Shown one piece after another: positions 47,053 through 57,267 of a DNA stretch of 64,000 nt (positions are counted from its first letter, which is position 1; each line of letters starts with the position of its first letter). The notes beneath the pieces were generated by a model that worked only from the letters and a program-made list of their open reading frames with translations, was not told the origin of the DNA and did not search any database. The position numbers and the translations under genes are program-made. The stretch comes from Emcibacter sp. (GTDB lineage Bacteria; Pseudomonadota; Alphaproteobacteria; Sphingomonadales; Emcibacteraceae): NCBI GenBank assembly GCA_021741205.1, contig JAIOYI010000001.1, positions 460,017 through 524,016 on the forward strand, read 5' to 3'.

Positions 47053-48066
47053 ATGACTATATCCAACCAAGATCGATTGTCTGAATTATGGCAAAGAGGT
47101 AAAGATTTTTTGGGTGTTGAGTATGCAATACTTGGCGGCGCTATGAGCTGGCTATCTGAAAGAAATTTGGTTTCTGCTATTTCAAATGCGGGTGGCTTTG
47201 GGGTTATTGCTTGCGGAAGTATGCCGCCTGAGTTACTTGATGCTGAAATTATTGGCACAAAGGCCCTGACAGATAAGCCCTTTGCCGTTAATTTAATAAC
47301 TATGCATCCCCAAATTAGTGATCTTATTGATGTGTGTTTAAAGCATAAAATGTCACATGTGGTTTTAGCGGGTGGCATTCCAGCAGCAGCGGATATTGCC
47401 AAATTAAAGGAGGGCGGCGCAAAGGTTATTTGTTTTGCTCCCGCTTTAATTCTTGCCAAGAAACTTATTCGATCTGGGGCTGATGCCATTGTGATTGAGG
47501 GGTCAGAGGCGGGGGGTCATATTGGCCCTGTCTCAACATCGGTTTTGGCGCAGGAAATATTACCTTATATCACCGAGGTTCCGGTATTTGTTGCGGGCGG
47601 TATTGGCCGCGGTGAGGTTATGGCGTCATATCTTGAAATGGGGGCGTCGGGTGTTCAGCTTGGTACGCTTTTTGTGTGTGCAACAGAATCCATTGCCCAT
47701 GAAAATTTCAAAAAAGCATTTATTCGGGGCAATAGCCGTGATGCGATTGCTTCGGTGCAACTTGACCCACGCTTTCCTGTTATTCCTGTTCGAGCCTTAA
47801 AAAACAAGGCCTCGGAATCCTTCATTTTGGCCCAACGTGATGTTATTGAAAAATACCAGGCAGGGAATGTGGATATGAAGGATGCCCAGCTTGCCATAGA
47901 ACATTACTGGGCGGGCGCTTTACGCAAGGCTGTGATTGAGGGGGATGTGGAAAATGGATCCTTGATGGCGGGCCAGATTGTGGGTCTGGTTAAAACAGAG
48001 CAGTCGACAGGCGAAATTATTAATGGGTTAGTGGAACAGGCGCATCATTATTTATCAGTAAATTGA
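47053..48066 (+). CDS. Nitronate monooxygenase / FMN-dependent 2-nitropropane dioxygenase family
   Basis: 337-residue TIM-barrel flavoprotein. FMN-binding blocks are GGFGVIACGSMPPE and EGSEAGGHIGPVS, followed by PVFVAGGIGRGEVMASYLEMGASGVQLGT. Relatives oxidise nitronates to carbonyl compounds and nitrite; a few are enoyl-ACP reductases of the FabK type. Context (between lysC and ptsP) does not decide the substrate. It lies 32 bases after lysC on the same strand. Confidence 0.85.
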   Translation: MTISNQDRLSELWQRGKDFLGVEYAILGGAMSWLSERNLVSAISNAGGFGVIACGSMPPELLDAEIIGTKALTDKPFAVNLITMHPQISDLIDVCLKHKMSHVVLAGGIPAAADIAKLKEGGAKVICFAPALILAKKLIRSGADAIVIEGSEAGGHIGPVSTSVLAQEILPYITEVPVFVAGGIGRGEVMASYLEMGASGVQLGTLFVCATESIAHENFKKAFIRGNSRDAIASVQLDPRFPVIPVRALKNKASESFILAQRDVIEKYQAGNVDMKDAQLAIEHYWAGALRKAVIEGDVENGSLMAGQIVGLVKTEQSTGEIINGLVEQAHHYLSVN

Positions 48067-48106
48067 TATAATATAGTATAAGTTATATTTGTATATTGGA
48101 TGTTTT

Positions 48107-48143
48107 TAAGTTCTTTGGTCTAAGTTCTTTGGTTTAAGTTCTG
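48107..48143 (+). repeat. 14-bp tandem repeat before ptsP
   Basis: TAAGTTCTTTGGTC, TAAGTTCTTTGGTT and a partial third copy run in tandem from 48107 to about 48143, ending in a G-rich stretch. It lies in the leader between the nitronate monooxygenase gene and ptsP. Role unknown; it may be simple slippage. Confidence 0.8.
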
Positions 48144-48186
48144 GGGGAGGGAATGGGACAGCACAATAATTTTGAGGAGGGGAATA

Positions 48187-50463
48187 TTGATTTCGGTTAA
48201 CAATGCACCCCGTCAATTATTAAGACGTTTACATGCCGTAATGGCAAGTGCAAGCGGGGCAGAGCAGCGCTTGGCGGAAATCGTGCGTCTTGTTGCCAAT
48301 AATATGATTGCTGAGGTCTGTTCCGTATATTTTATGCGCGGCGGAGAAATTCTCGAATTATTTGCCACCGAAGGATTGAAAAAAGAGGCTGTCCACAATA
48401 CAAGGCTTCGGATTGGAGAAGGACTTGTTGGGCATGTTGCGGCAACGGGTTTGCCGCTTAATTTATCCAATGCTCAAAAACACCCAAAATATGTCTATCG
48501 TGTTGAAACTGGCGAAGAAATTTATCATTCTTTTTTAGGTGTTCCCGTTTTGCGGTCAGACAAGGTGGTGGGCGTTTTGGTGGTTCAAAACAAAACCCAA
48601 CGTCAATATCTTCAAGAAGAAAAGGAATCCTTACAAACCGTTGCTATGGTTTTGGCGGAACTTGTGGCAAGTGGCGATCTTTTTAATCCTCAAGAACAAC
48701 AGGGGGCGACCTTGGAGCGGGCGGCAACGGCTCGTTTTGAAGGAGTGGTTTTTGCCGAAGGTATGGCAGAAGGTGTTGTGGTTTTTCATGAACCAAAAAT
48801 TGAGGTGGTTAAACATTTAACCGATAATATTCCTTTGGAAAAGAAGCGCCTTGATGAGGCCTTAGGAGCGCTGCAAAAACAAATTGATGATATGATGTCT
48901 GCAGAAGATATAAGCCATCAAGGCGATCATAAAGAAATTCTTGATGTTTATATGCTTTTTGCTAGGGATAAGGGGTGGCGATCAAAGATCGAGGATATTA
49001 TTGATACAGGTCTTACGGCCGAGGCCGCCGTAGAGAAGGTTCAGCTTAATAACCGTGCCCGTATGCAAAAAATGACAGATCCCTACCTTCGGGAACGCCT
49101 GAGCGATTTGGATGACCTTGCCAATCGGCTTAATCGCCATCTTATGGGTTTGTCTGTGACGGCGGCGTCAGAAAACTTGCCCGATAAAGCCATATTGGTT
49201 GCACAGAACATGGGGCCTGCGGATTTGCTGGATTATGACCGCGAAAAATTATGCGGTGTTATTCTTCGGGATGGCTCTCAAACGGCTCATGTTTCTATCG
49301 TTGCCCGTGCTCTTGGCATTCCTATGGTGGGACAGATGGAAGAGGCTCTCTTGCATGTGGCAGAGGGGGAACGGGTTATTATTAATGGCATACAGGGGGT
49401 GGTCTATTTCTCACCTCAGCCAGAAATTCTTCAAAGCTACCGAGAAAATATCGAATCCCGTAAAGTACTTCTTGCGGAATATGAGGCCCTTAGAAATCAG
49501 CCTGCAACAACCCTTGATGGGGTTGAAATTGAACTTTTAATCAATGCAGGTCTTAGCATAGATATGGAGGGATTAAAACGAACAGGAGCAAGCGGCGTCG
49601 GGTTATTCCGTACAGAATTCCAATTTATGGTGAGCGCATCCTTGCCAAGGGTCGGACCTCAAACTAAATTTTATAGGGATATTTTAAATTCAGCCGAGGG
49701 AAAGCCCGTTGTTTTTAGGACGCTAGATATTGGTGGTGATAAACCGGTATCTTTTTTAAAACGGGATCACGAAGCCAATCCCGCCTTGGGGTGGCGAGCC
49801 ATACGGATTGCTTTTGATAGACCCGCTTTGTTGCGGTATCAGGTTCGGGCGCTTTTGGAGGCTGCGGCGGATAAAGAGCTTAATATAATGTTCCCTATGA
49901 TTTCTGATGTCTCTGAATTTAAAATGGCAAAAGAAATTTTGAATAAGGAAATTTCTCGCCATAAACTCCACCATGCAAATAATGCGGCAAATTTGCCCAA
50001 AAAAATTCAAGTGGGAACGATGTTAGAGGTGCCAGCACTCATCTGGCAACTTGATAATTTATTACCGTTGGTGGACTTTATTTCTATTGGCAGTAATGAT
50101 TTAATGCAGTTCTTTTTTGCCTATGACCGTGAAAATTCAAAACTGTCCGGGCGGTATGATGCAATCTCGCCTGCGGCTCTATCAATGTTAAAATTTATTA
50201 TTGATAAATGTAATGAGTATAATGTGCCAATAACCCTTTGTGGGGAAATTGGGGGAAAGCCCATTACGGCACTTGCTATGATAGCCATTGGTTTTAGACG
50301 CCTGTCCATTGCACCATCTTCTGTAGGGCCTGTAAAAATGATGATCCGTAGCATGGATTTATCCACAATAGAGGCTTATTTGGGGGGATTACTGAGTCGT
50401 TCTGATCACAGCCTTAGGGGCATGCTCATTGATTTTGCGAAAGATCACGACATCAAAATATAG
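48187..50463 (+). CDS. ptsP: PTS-Ntr enzyme I, PtsP
   Basis: Phosphoenolpyruvate-protein phosphotransferase of the nitrogen-related PTS. An N-terminal GAF domain (about 15-160; CSVYFMRGGEILELFATEGL) is followed by EI domains, with the phosphohistidine segment DGSQTAHVSIVARALGIPM and the PEP-binding FRTLDIGGDKP and ISIGSNDLMQFFFAYDR. I place the start at TTG 48187 (758 residues) behind GAGGAGGGG; no ATG exists near the expected N-terminus, and a TTG at 48172 overlaps the ribosome site. Confidence 0.93.
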   Translation: MISVNNAPRQLLRRLHAVMASASGAEQRLAEIVRLVANNMIAEVCSVYFMRGGEILELFATEGLKKEAVHNTRLRIGEGLVGHVAATGLPLNLSNAQKHPKYVYRVETGEEIYHSFLGVPVLRSDKVVGVLVVQNKTQRQYLQEEKESLQTVAMVLAELVASGDLFNPQEQQGATLERAATARFEGVVFAEGMAEGVVVFHEPKIEVVKHLTDNIPLEKKRLDEALGALQKQIDDMMSAEDISHQGDHKEILDVYMLFARDKGWRSKIEDIIDTGLTAEAAVEKVQLNNRARMQKMTDPYLRERLSDLDDLANRLNRHLMGLSVTAASENLPDKAILVAQNMGPADLLDYDREKLCGVILRDGSQTAHVSIVARALGIPMVGQMEEALLHVAEGERVIINGIQGVVYFSPQPEILQSYRENIESRKVLLAEYEALRNQPATTLDGVEIELLINAGLSIDMEGLKRTGASGVGLFRTEFQFMVSASLPRVGPQTKFYRDILNSAEGKPVVFRTLDIGGDKPVSFLKRDHEANPALGWRAIRIAFDRPALLRYQVRALLEAAADKELNIMFPMISDVSEFKMAKEILNKEISRHKLHHANNAANLPKKIQVGTMLEVPALIWQLDNLLPLVDFISIGSNDLMQFFFAYDRENSKLSGRYDAISPAALSMLKFIIDKCNEYNVPITLCGEIGGKPITALAMIAIGFRRLSIAPSSVGPVKMMIRSMDLSTIEAYLGGLLSRSDHSLRGMLIDFAKDHDIKI

Positions 50464-50725
50464 CTTTTTTAGCCATTTTCTTCTTAAATTAGATGGATTT
50501 GTCGTTTTTTGTTGACTCTTTAAATGAGTTTGCAGTTCACTCATATTTGCAAAAAGCAAAAAACCAATCAGACAATATTAAACAAAAAATTAATTTTGAT
50601 AAATCTTACCTATGGTTAATGGAAAAGTAAACATATAGGGATAGAATGCATCCAAGATATAAGGTGCGCAGGAAACGGCTTATTGAAGATATAGAACAAA
50701 TTATAAACTTTGGTTACGTTATGTT
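50464..50725. other. Gap between ptsP and the RodZ-like gene
   Basis: 262 AT-rich bases. A six-base-pair hairpin (ATGAGT and ACTCAT arms, 50524-50544) is present, but no U tract follows it. A 45-codon open frame at 50493-50630 has no ribosome site and looks like chance. No RNA gene is apparent. Confidence 0.4.
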
Positions 50726-51697
50726 ATGGTAGATATATTATCAGTAGATCAAGAAATTTTATCGAAAAACAATGTCGATTATCGTTTGTTATCAACAAAA
50801 TCTGATCAGCGGGATTTGACCGTGGGTCAGAAACTTTCCATTACCCGCCAAAATAGGCGGGGAAATTTTTCCAAGAATACGCTTGATGAAATTTCAGATG
50901 AGCTTTGCATACGGCCTCATTTGCTTGCGGCCTTAGAGCAAGATAATTTCGCTGATTTTCCTTCTGCCTGTTATGCGGCGGGCTTCTTAAAAAATTATGC
51001 GGCCTATCTTGACCTCAATGTTGAAGATATAGTTAGCCAGTATAAAAAAGAATTTGCAGGTAGCACGAAAAAGGTTGAACTGGTTTTTTTGGAAGGTGAA
51101 AAAAGGCATTCCCACTTTTATCAAATTATTATATCACTAGCCATGCTTAGCCTGCTTATCGCTTATGGTGTTTGGTACAATATGGGTGGCAATAAAAATA
51201 TTATACTATCATCTTTACCTGATGTATCAGCCGTGACGTCAAATATTATGATTTCGGCCTTATCTGGTGATGAAATTCCTGTGTTAGAAAAAAATATCCC
51301 TGAAGAAAGTATCCCTGAAAAAAGTATCCCTGAAGAAAGTCATAAGGTTCAGATGTCTCTAGAAACACAGCAGTCCACAGTGAATGTACCGGTGAAGGCT
51401 CAGGCTCTTTTGGGTCAGGTTCATCTTAAAGTTACTGGTGACACATGGCTCAGGATCAAAAATGCGGATAATGAAATTCTTGCGGATCGTGTTTTTCGGG
51501 CTGGGGAGGAATTTTATTCTGAAGATGGCGGAGATATGAACTTAATGATCAGCAATGCGGGCGCCGTATCTGTCTTTGTTGGTGATGTTGCCCTTTCATC
51601 CTTAGGTGAGCTTGGGGAAATAAGACAGGACGTTAGCTTAAGCAAACAAGATTTATTGACAAAAATCGCTCAAACGGATCTTCAGATATCACATTGA
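50726..51697 (+). CDS. RodZ-like protein (helix-turn-helix, one membrane helix, DUF4115)
   Basis: 323 residues: a cytoplasmic helix-turn-helix of the RodZ type (about 35-100, VGQKLSITRQNRRGNFSKNTL then LCIRPHLLAALEQDNF), one membrane helix (about 133-152, IIISLAMLSLLIAYGVW), a linker with three IPE(E/K)S repeats, and a periplasmic DUF4115 domain (about 228-300, VTGDTWLRIKNAD). RodZ links the MreB cytoskeleton to cell-wall growth. It precedes ispG as in many proteobacteria. Confidence 0.88.
   Translation: MVDILSVDQEILSKNNVDYRLLSTKSDQRDLTVGQKLSITRQNRRGNFSKNTLDEISDELCIRPHLLAALEQDNFADFPSACYAAGFLKNYAAYLDLNVEDIVSQYKKEFAGSTKKVELVFLEGEKRHSHFYQIIISLAMLSLLIAYGVWYNMGGNKNIILSSLPDVSAVTSNIMISALSGDEIPVLEKNIPEESIPEKSIPEESHKVQMSLETQQSTVNVPVKAQALLGQVHLKVTGDTWLRIKNADNEILADRVFRAGEEFYSEDGGDMNLMISNAGAVSVFVGDVALSSLGELGEIRQDVSLSKQDLLTKIAQTDLQISH
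51294..51338 (+). repeat. 15-bp repeat, three copies, inside the RodZ-like gene
   Basis: Three in-frame copies of ATCCCTGAAGAAAGT (middle copy with one change) encode IPEES, IPEKS and IPEES in the linker after the membrane helix. The period is a multiple of three, so gain or loss would keep the frame. Confidence 0.9.
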
Positions 51698-51809
51698 GCC
51701 TATACTTTTTTAAGAAACATACCCTATAGTTATAATTCTCCTTGATATTGGTGGAAACATTTCGCATGTTTACGCCCGATAACAGCATGAATAGGAAATT
51801 GACGGCAAA

Positions 51810-52919
51810 ATGAGCATTCGTCCTTACCGAGATATTATAAGACGGAAATCACGACAGATTATGGTGGGTAATGTTCCCGTGGGGGGGGACGCTCCAATTT
51901 CTGTGCAGTCGATGACCAATACCTTGACAACCGATGTGCAGGCCACCATTCGTCAGATCAGACAAATGGAGGAAGCCGGTGCCGATATAGTACGGGTCTC
52001 CTGCCCTGATAAAGAATCGACAGCGGCATTGAAAGAAATTATTGCAGGCGTTAATGTACCCGTCATTGCCGATATTCATTTTCATTATAAGCGGGCTATT
52101 GAGGCCGCCCTTGCGGGGGCGGCTTGTCTTCGGATTAATCCGGGTAATATTGGCTCGGCGGATCGGGTACGGGATGTGGTCAGAGCCGCCAAGGATTATG
52201 GTTGTTCAATGCGTATTGGGGTGAATGCGGGATCTTTGGAAAAACATTTGCTGGAACAATACGGCGAACCTTGTCCTGATGCCATGGTACAAAGCGCCAT
52301 GGAACACGCCAAAATATTAGAAGACAATGATTTCTTTAACTTTAAGATCAGCGTGAAGGCATCGGATGTCTTTTTGGCCGTTGCCGCCTATCAGGGTTTG
52401 GCGGATGCTTGCGACTATCCGCTTCATTTGGGAATTACGGAGGCGGGGGCTTTGCGGGCTGGTACGGTGAAATCCTCCGTTGGTATGGGGATGTTGTTGT
52501 GGTCTGGCATTGGTGATACCATTCGGGTTTCTTTATCCGCAGACCCCGTAGAAGAAGTAAAAGTTGGTTTTGATCTGCTCAAAAGCCTTGATATTCGTCA
52601 TCGTGGGGTGCGGATTGTATCCTGTCCGTCCTGTGCGCGTCAGGCGTACCCCGTGATTAAAACGGTGGAGACGTTGGAAAAAAGACTGGAACATATTGCT
52701 ACTCCTTTAAGCTTGAGCATTATAGGTTGCGTGGTTAATGGCCCGGGCGAGGCACGGGAAACGGACATTGGTCTGACGGGTGGGGGCAACGGCACTCATA
52801 TGGTTTATTTGAATGGCATGTCCGATCATAAGATAGGGGATGACAAGCTTGTTGATCATATTGTAAAGCTTGTAGAAGAAAAAGCGGCCATGATTGAAGC
52901 GGCAAAAAACAATAGTTAA
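51810..52919 (+). CDS. ispG: 4-hydroxy-3-methylbut-2-enyl diphosphate synthase IspG
   Basis: [4Fe-4S] enzyme of the non-mevalonate isoprenoid pathway (also called GcpE). The 369 residues begin with [20 protein letters not shown] and SVQSMTNT, and the C-terminal domain has Cys in [13 protein letters not shown] and [12 protein letters not shown], the cluster ligands. Length is normal for the short bacterial form. It is between the RodZ-like gene and hisS on the same strand, with 28 bases to hisS. Confidence 0.97.
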   Translation: MSIRPYRDIIRRKSRQIMVGNVPVGGDAPISVQSMTNTLTTDVQATIRQIRQMEEAGADIVRVSCPDKESTAALKEIIAGVNVPVIADIHFHYKRAIEAALAGAACLRINPGNIGSADRVRDVVRAAKDYGCSMRIGVNAGSLEKHLLEQYGEPCPDAMVQSAMEHAKILEDNDFFNFKISVKASDVFLAVAAYQGLADACDYPLHLGITEAGALRAGTVKSSVGMGMLLWSGIGDTIRVSLSADPVEEVKVGFDLLKSLDIRHRGVRIVSCPSCARQAYPVIKTVETLEKRLEHIATPLSLSIIGCVVNGPGEARETDIGLTGGGNGTHMVYLNGMSDHKIGDDKLVDHIVKLVEEKAAMIEAAKNNS

Positions 52920-52947
52920 AATTTAAGAATTTTTAAGGAGCAGACCA

Positions 52948-54216
52948 GTGGCGAAATCACAATCCGGGCCTAAATTACAACCGGTAAGGGGTACCCATGA
53001 CATCATGGGTGATAAGGCACGGACATTTCGATATATTAATCAGGTATTTCAAGATATTGCCAAACGCTTTGGTCATGAAGAAATCAGCACACCCATTTTT
53101 GAATTTACCGAAATATTTAATCGAACACTTGGGGAAACCTCGGATGTGGTGTCAAAGGAAATGTACACCTTTGAGGATAGGGGCGGCGAAAGCTTGACCT
53201 TGCGGCCCGAATATACGGCGGGCATCGCTCGTGCCTTTATTTCTAATGGGTTGCAGCAATCCCTGCCCTGTAAATTTTTTGCCTTTGGTCCCATGTTTCG
53301 TTATGAACGCCCACAAAAGGGACGGATGCGTCAATTCCACCAAATGGATATTGAAATATTGGGGGTGGCAGAACCACAGGCCGATATCGAGGTTTTGGCT
53401 ATTGCGGTGACTTTGCTCACAGAGCTGAATTTGATGGATGATATCAGCCTTGAAATAAACAGTCTGGGTGATAAGGAAAGCCGCGATGCTTACCGTGATG
53501 CGCTTGTGGTTTATTTCACAGAGCATAAAGCTCGTTTAAGCGAAGACAGTTTGGCACGGTTAGAAAAAAATCCTATGCGGATTTTGGATAGCAAGGACGA
53601 AAATGATCGGGCTTTGGTGGAAAATGCACCCCGCATTTCTGATTATTATAATGTCGAAACAAGGCTATTTTTTGATACGGTTTTGGCGGGGCTTGATGCC
53701 CTTCAAATTAAATATGTTATTAATGAACGGCTTGTGCGGGGTCTTGATTATTATAGCCATACAGCCTTTGAATTTGTGACGTCAAAACTTGGCGCTCAAG
53801 GAACCGTTCTTGCGGGCGGGCGCTATGACGGATTGATTGAAAAAATGGGCGGCCAATCGACCGCAGGCATTGGTTGGGCGGCAGGCATGGAGAGACTTTC
53901 GGACCTTATATCGCCCGATTTGGTGACACAGGACACAAGACCCGTTTCCATAATTCCCGTGGGGGACGATTGCCAGACAGAGGCCTTAAAGCTGGCTTAT
54001 AGGCTCCGTAAAGCAGATTATATCATTGATATGTCTTATCGGGGTAATATGGCAAAACGCATGAAACGGGCCAATAAAATATCGTCTATGGCAGCTATTA
54101 TCATAGGTGAGGATGAATTAAAACGAGGCACTGTCATGATTAAAAATTTTGATGACGGTAGCCAAACAGAGATTGCTCTTGATCAGGTCATGACCCATTT
54201 AAACCATTATCGTTAG
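52948..54216 (+). CDS. hisS: Histidyl-tRNA synthetase HisS
   Basis: Class II synthetase that charges tRNA-His. The 422 residues show motif 1 region (PVRGTHDIMGDKARTF), motif 2 (FRYERPQKGRMRQFHQMDIEILG) and the histidine-specific block ERLVRGLDYYSHTAFEFV, then motif 3 (AGIGWAAGMERLSDLI) and the anticodon-binding domain from about 330. Ribosome site AAGGAG lies 10 bases before the start. Confidence 0.97.
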   Translation: MAKSQSGPKLQPVRGTHDIMGDKARTFRYINQVFQDIAKRFGHEEISTPIFEFTEIFNRTLGETSDVVSKEMYTFEDRGGESLTLRPEYTAGIARAFISNGLQQSLPCKFFAFGPMFRYERPQKGRMRQFHQMDIEILGVAEPQADIEVLAIAVTLLTELNLMDDISLEINSLGDKESRDAYRDALVVYFTEHKARLSEDSLARLEKNPMRILDSKDENDRALVENAPRISDYYNVETRLFFDTVLAGLDALQIKYVINERLVRGLDYYSHTAFEFVTSKLGAQGTVLAGGRYDGLIEKMGGQSTAGIGWAAGMERLSDLISPDLVTQDTRPVSIIPVGDDCQTEALKLAYRLRKADYIIDMSYRGNMAKRMKRANKISSMAAIIIGEDELKRGTVMIKNFDDGSQTEIALDQVMTHLNHYR

Positions 54217-54273
54217 CAATTTAAACTATCGATATTAGAAAAATGGATAAATAGACCAACGAGATAAATCAAG

Positions 54274-55356
54274 ATGATACCCAAAGAACGCCTATTACAA
54301 CTTATTACCCGCCATGAAGAGTTAGAACATCGTATGATGACAGGGGCTGCGACCTTGTCGTCTCAGGATATTATTGCCCTTTCAAAGGAATATTCGGATT
54401 TGACACCCGTGGTTAAGGCCGCACATCAATATTTAGCCATGATCGACGAAATGACGGAAATGGAAGAAATTGTCAATGATCCTGACAGTGATCCAGAGAT
54501 GATTGAGCTTGCGGAAATGGAACTTCCCGATTTAAAAAAACAATTGCCCGCCCTTGAGCGGGACGTGGAAATTATGCTGCTGCCTAAAGATGTGGATGAT
54601 GACAAGAGTGCGTTACTGGAAATCAGGGCAGGCACAGGCGGCGATGAGGCGGCCTTGTTTGCGGGCGATTTATTTCGTATGTATCAGCGCTATGCTCAAC
54701 TAGAAGGTTGGAAATTTGACGTTGTCAATTCATCGTCAAGTGATGTGGGCGGTTTTAAAGAGGTAATTATCTCGGTGGCGGGCAAGGGCGTTTTTGCGAA
54801 ACTCAAATATGAATCAGGCGGTCATCGGGTGCAACGGGTGCCAGACACGGAAACAGGTGGCCGCATTCATACGTCAGCCGCGACCGTCGCGGTGATGCCA
54901 GAAGTGGAAGAGGTCGATATCAAGCTTGAAGACAAAGATATTCGGGTGGATATTTTTCGGGCAAGCGGCCCTGGTGGACAAAGCGTTAATACCACTGACA
55001 GCGCCGTTCGCCTTACCCATATTCCAACAGGTATTACCGTTCAGCAGCAAGATGAAAAATCCCAACTGAAAAACAAACAAAAGGCGATGAAGGTTTTGAT
55101 GGCCCGTGTTTATGATGCGGAACGCTCAAAAAGGGATGCGGAACGGGCGGCAGAACGCAAGGAACAGGTGGGATCAGGCGACAGATCAGGCCGTATTCGC
55201 ACCTATAACTTTCCCCAAGGCAGGGTTACCGACCACCGTATTAATCTGACCCTTTATAAATTGGATCAAATTTTGGCGGGCGATGGATTAGGCGAGGTTA
55301 TCACAAGCCTTATTACGGAAAATCAGGCTGAAATGCTGGCGCAAATGAATGATTAA
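54274..55356 (+). CDS. prfA: Peptide chain release factor 1
   Basis: Recognises UAA and UAG stop codons and triggers release. The 360 residues carry the catalytic GGQ at 234-236 (GPGGQSVN) and the codon-reading PxT motif as PDT at 190-192, in [18 protein letters not shown]. The downstream prmC, encoding the enzyme that methylates this GGQ, is 35 bases after, the usual pairing. Confidence 0.97.
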   Translation: MIPKERLLQLITRHEELEHRMMTGAATLSSQDIIALSKEYSDLTPVVKAAHQYLAMIDEMTEMEEIVNDPDSDPEMIELAEMELPDLKKQLPALERDVEIMLLPKDVDDDKSALLEIRAGTGGDEAALFAGDLFRMYQRYAQLEGWKFDVVNSSSSDVGGFKEVIISVAGKGVFAKLKYESGGHRVQRVPDTETGGRIHTSAATVAVMPEVEEVDIKLEDKDIRVDIFRASGPGGQSVNTTDSAVRLTHIPTGITVQQQDEKSQLKNKQKAMKVLMARVYDAERSKRDAERAAERKEQVGSGDRSGRIRTYNFPQGRVTDHRINLTLYKLDQILAGDGLGEVITSLITENQAEMLAQMND

Positions 55357-55391
55357 ATGCTTTGCAACCCCTATAATATGAGCGGATTGAC

Positions 55392-56246
55392 ATGCCAACC
55401 ATTCAAAATATTCGAAAATCAGCTATTGATAAGCTAAGGCTTGCGGATTTTGATACCGCAAAACTTGATGTGGATTTATTGCTCGGCGAAGCCTTTGGTC
55501 TGTCTACTCTGGACATTATTCTAAATACGGACCTAGAGGTTGATCTTGAGAGAGAAAGTATTTTTCAGGAATTTATTGTACGCCGTCTTGCTCATGAACC
55601 AGTGGCACAAATATTGGGCCGAAAAGATTTCTGGACCCATACATTTAAAATAAGTCGGAATTGTCTGACACCAAGACCCGACAGCGAAACATTGATCGAA
55701 ACGGCACTTACACAAATTACGGATAAAAAGGCGGTTTTAAAAATTTTGGATCTTGGTACGGGAAGTGGTTGTTTGCTTTTATCATTACTATCCGAACTTC
55801 CAAACAGCTTGGGCGTTGGGGTTGATATTTCAAAAGACGCCCTTGCCTTGGCAAGGGATAATGCCGAACAGCTTAATCTATCAGCCAGATGTGACTTTGT
55901 TGTGAGCAATTGGGCCGAACAATTACCGCCAGATGAGAAATTTGATATTATTTTATGTAATCCCCCTTATATTGATGAAGATGACTTGGAAAGTCTCGCC
56001 CTAGACGTGGTGAAGTATGAACCTCATACAGCCCTGTTTGCCAAGGAAAATGGATTAAAGGAATATAAAAGCTTGAGCGAAATCATACCAAGCCTTGTTG
56101 CGGACAAGGGGCGGGTATTTTTAGAAATAGGTCATGATCAGGCCCAACAGGTAACAGATATTTTTATAAAGGTGGGGGCAAAGAATATGCGCACCATCGT
56201 CGATATAGCAGAAAGAGACCGTTGTGTTACCTTTGATTTTGCGTGA
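55392..56246 (+). CDS. prmC: Release factor glutamine methyltransferase PrmC
   Basis: SAM-dependent N5-methyltransferase of the GGQ glutamine in release factors. The 284 residues have the helical N-terminal domain, the SAM-binding LDLGTGSGCLLLSLL and the signature NPPYID of N-methyltransferases. It follows prfA directly. Confidence 0.96.
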   Translation: MPTIQNIRKSAIDKLRLADFDTAKLDVDLLLGEAFGLSTLDIILNTDLEVDLERESIFQEFIVRRLAHEPVAQILGRKDFWTHTFKISRNCLTPRPDSETLIETALTQITDKKAVLKILDLGTGSGCLLLSLLSELPNSLGVGVDISKDALALARDNAEQLNLSARCDFVVSNWAEQLPPDEKFDIILCNPPYIDEDDLESLALDVVKYEPHTALFAKENGLKEYKSLSEIIPSLVADKGRVFLEIGHDQAQQVTDIFIKVGAKNMRTIVDIAERDRCVTFDFA

Positions 56247-56483
56247 TTTTTAAAAAAATACACAAATTTGAAAAATAAAGTTGGCATTTCGTTGCTATAA
56301 GGGTAGTGTGTACATGCTCTTTCGAGAGCATTAAGTGTCCGAATGGATTATAGCGTAATAATTTTTCGGCAACATAAACCTCAGAATTTAGATATTATAA
56401 AAGTAACCGCTGTCAGGCAGGATCGTTTTAGACATATTGTCAAGATTCCTCTCTCGATTGGCCATTATTTTAGCGTTGTTTTC

Positions 56484-57140
56484 ATGAAGCCAAATCAAAA
56501 TACCAGACAAAACCGACCAGCCCGCTCGAACCAAAATAACAATCAAAAACGCGCCGGCAGATCGCATCAGAATAATAATCGAAATGTGCAGTCTAATTCG
56601 TCGAACCGTCAACTTGACAGTTATGGACCCGCGGGAAACCAGCGCGGTAACGCAAAACAATTATATGAAAAATATAAAGCGCTTGCTCTTGATAAAAAGG
56701 CGGCTGATCGCATAGAGTCTGAAGCTCTTGATCAATATGCTGATCATTATTATCGTCTTTATGCCGAATCAGCAGCCGTTGAAGCTGCCGCTCAGCTCGT
56801 TCGGGAAAAAGAACGCGTTAGAAAAGAGCAGGAAGAAATAGAGCGGCGCGCCAATGCTAAAACAGAAGGACAAATCCCGCCATATGAGTCTTCAGATGAA
56901 ATTTCTTCTGAAATGAAAAATGACGGGCAAATGGCCGATAGGGCAAAACCCAAAAGACCCAGAAGACAAAAAAAACCAGAAGTCCCTGATATTATAGAAA
57001 CCTCTCATACATCCGAAACATCTCAAGTCACTGATAAGACAGAAGTCGTGGAGAAAGAGCCAGTCCGTAAACCGAGACGTAAAAAAATAATATCGATGCC
57101 AGAACTGCCAAACCTACCAAACTTAGAACCAGAGGCTTGA
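56484..57140 (+). CDS. DUF4167 family protein
   Basis: 218 residues from the ATG at 56484 (MKPNQNTRQNRPARS). The N-terminus is rich in Asn, Arg and Gln, followed by a conserved stretch (about 45-75, GPAGNQRGNAKQLYEKYKALALDKKAADRIESEALDQ... in shortened form: RGNAKQLYEKYKALALD), a coiled-coil-prone region with ADHYYRL, and a basic tail (KPKRPRRQKK). DUF4167 proteins follow prmC in alphaproteobacteria; the basic ends suggest nucleic acid binding but no function is established. A longer frame from 56343 exists and is less likely. Confidence 0.88.
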   Translation: MKPNQNTRQNRPARSNQNNNQKRAGRSHQNNNRNVQSNSSNRQLDSYGPAGNQRGNAKQLYEKYKALALDKKAADRIESEALDQYADHYYRLYAESAAVEAAAQLVREKERVRKEQEEIERRANAKTEGQIPPYESSDEISSEMKNDGQMADRAKPKRPRRQKKPEVPDIIETSHTSETSQVTDKTEVVEKEPVRKPRRKKIISMPELPNLPNLEPEA

Positions 57141-57201
57141 GTTTTGATTTATAATACTTTTTGCTATTTTCAGACCAAATAATAAAAAACATCTTTAGCC
57201 C

Positions 57202-57229
57202 CTTGAGTGGCATAAATACAACACTATAT
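57202..57229 (+). promoter_or_regulatory. Candidate sigma-32 (RpoH) promoter of clpB
   Basis: CTTGAG at 57202-57207 and ACTATAT at 57223-57229, with 17 bases between CTTG and ACTATAT. This resembles the alphaproteobacterial heat-shock promoter pattern (CTTG, 17-18 bases, CYTATNT), with one mismatch. It lies 39 bases before the clpB start. Control by RpoH is inferred; clpB is a classic RpoH target. Confidence 0.5.
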
Positions 57230-57267
57230 AGTGGATATATTATGTTGTGAGAAAGGGGTTTAAGGTT

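Noticed and set aside
46917..47489. 190-codon minus-strand frame opposite lysC and the nitronate monooxygenase gene
   Set aside because: It lies opposite two strong, family-matched genes and its product resembles no protein; an antisense shadow.
50493..50630. 45-codon open frame between ptsP and the RodZ-like gene
   Set aside because: No ribosome site, low-complexity hydrophilic product, and AT-rich DNA in which such frames arise by chance.
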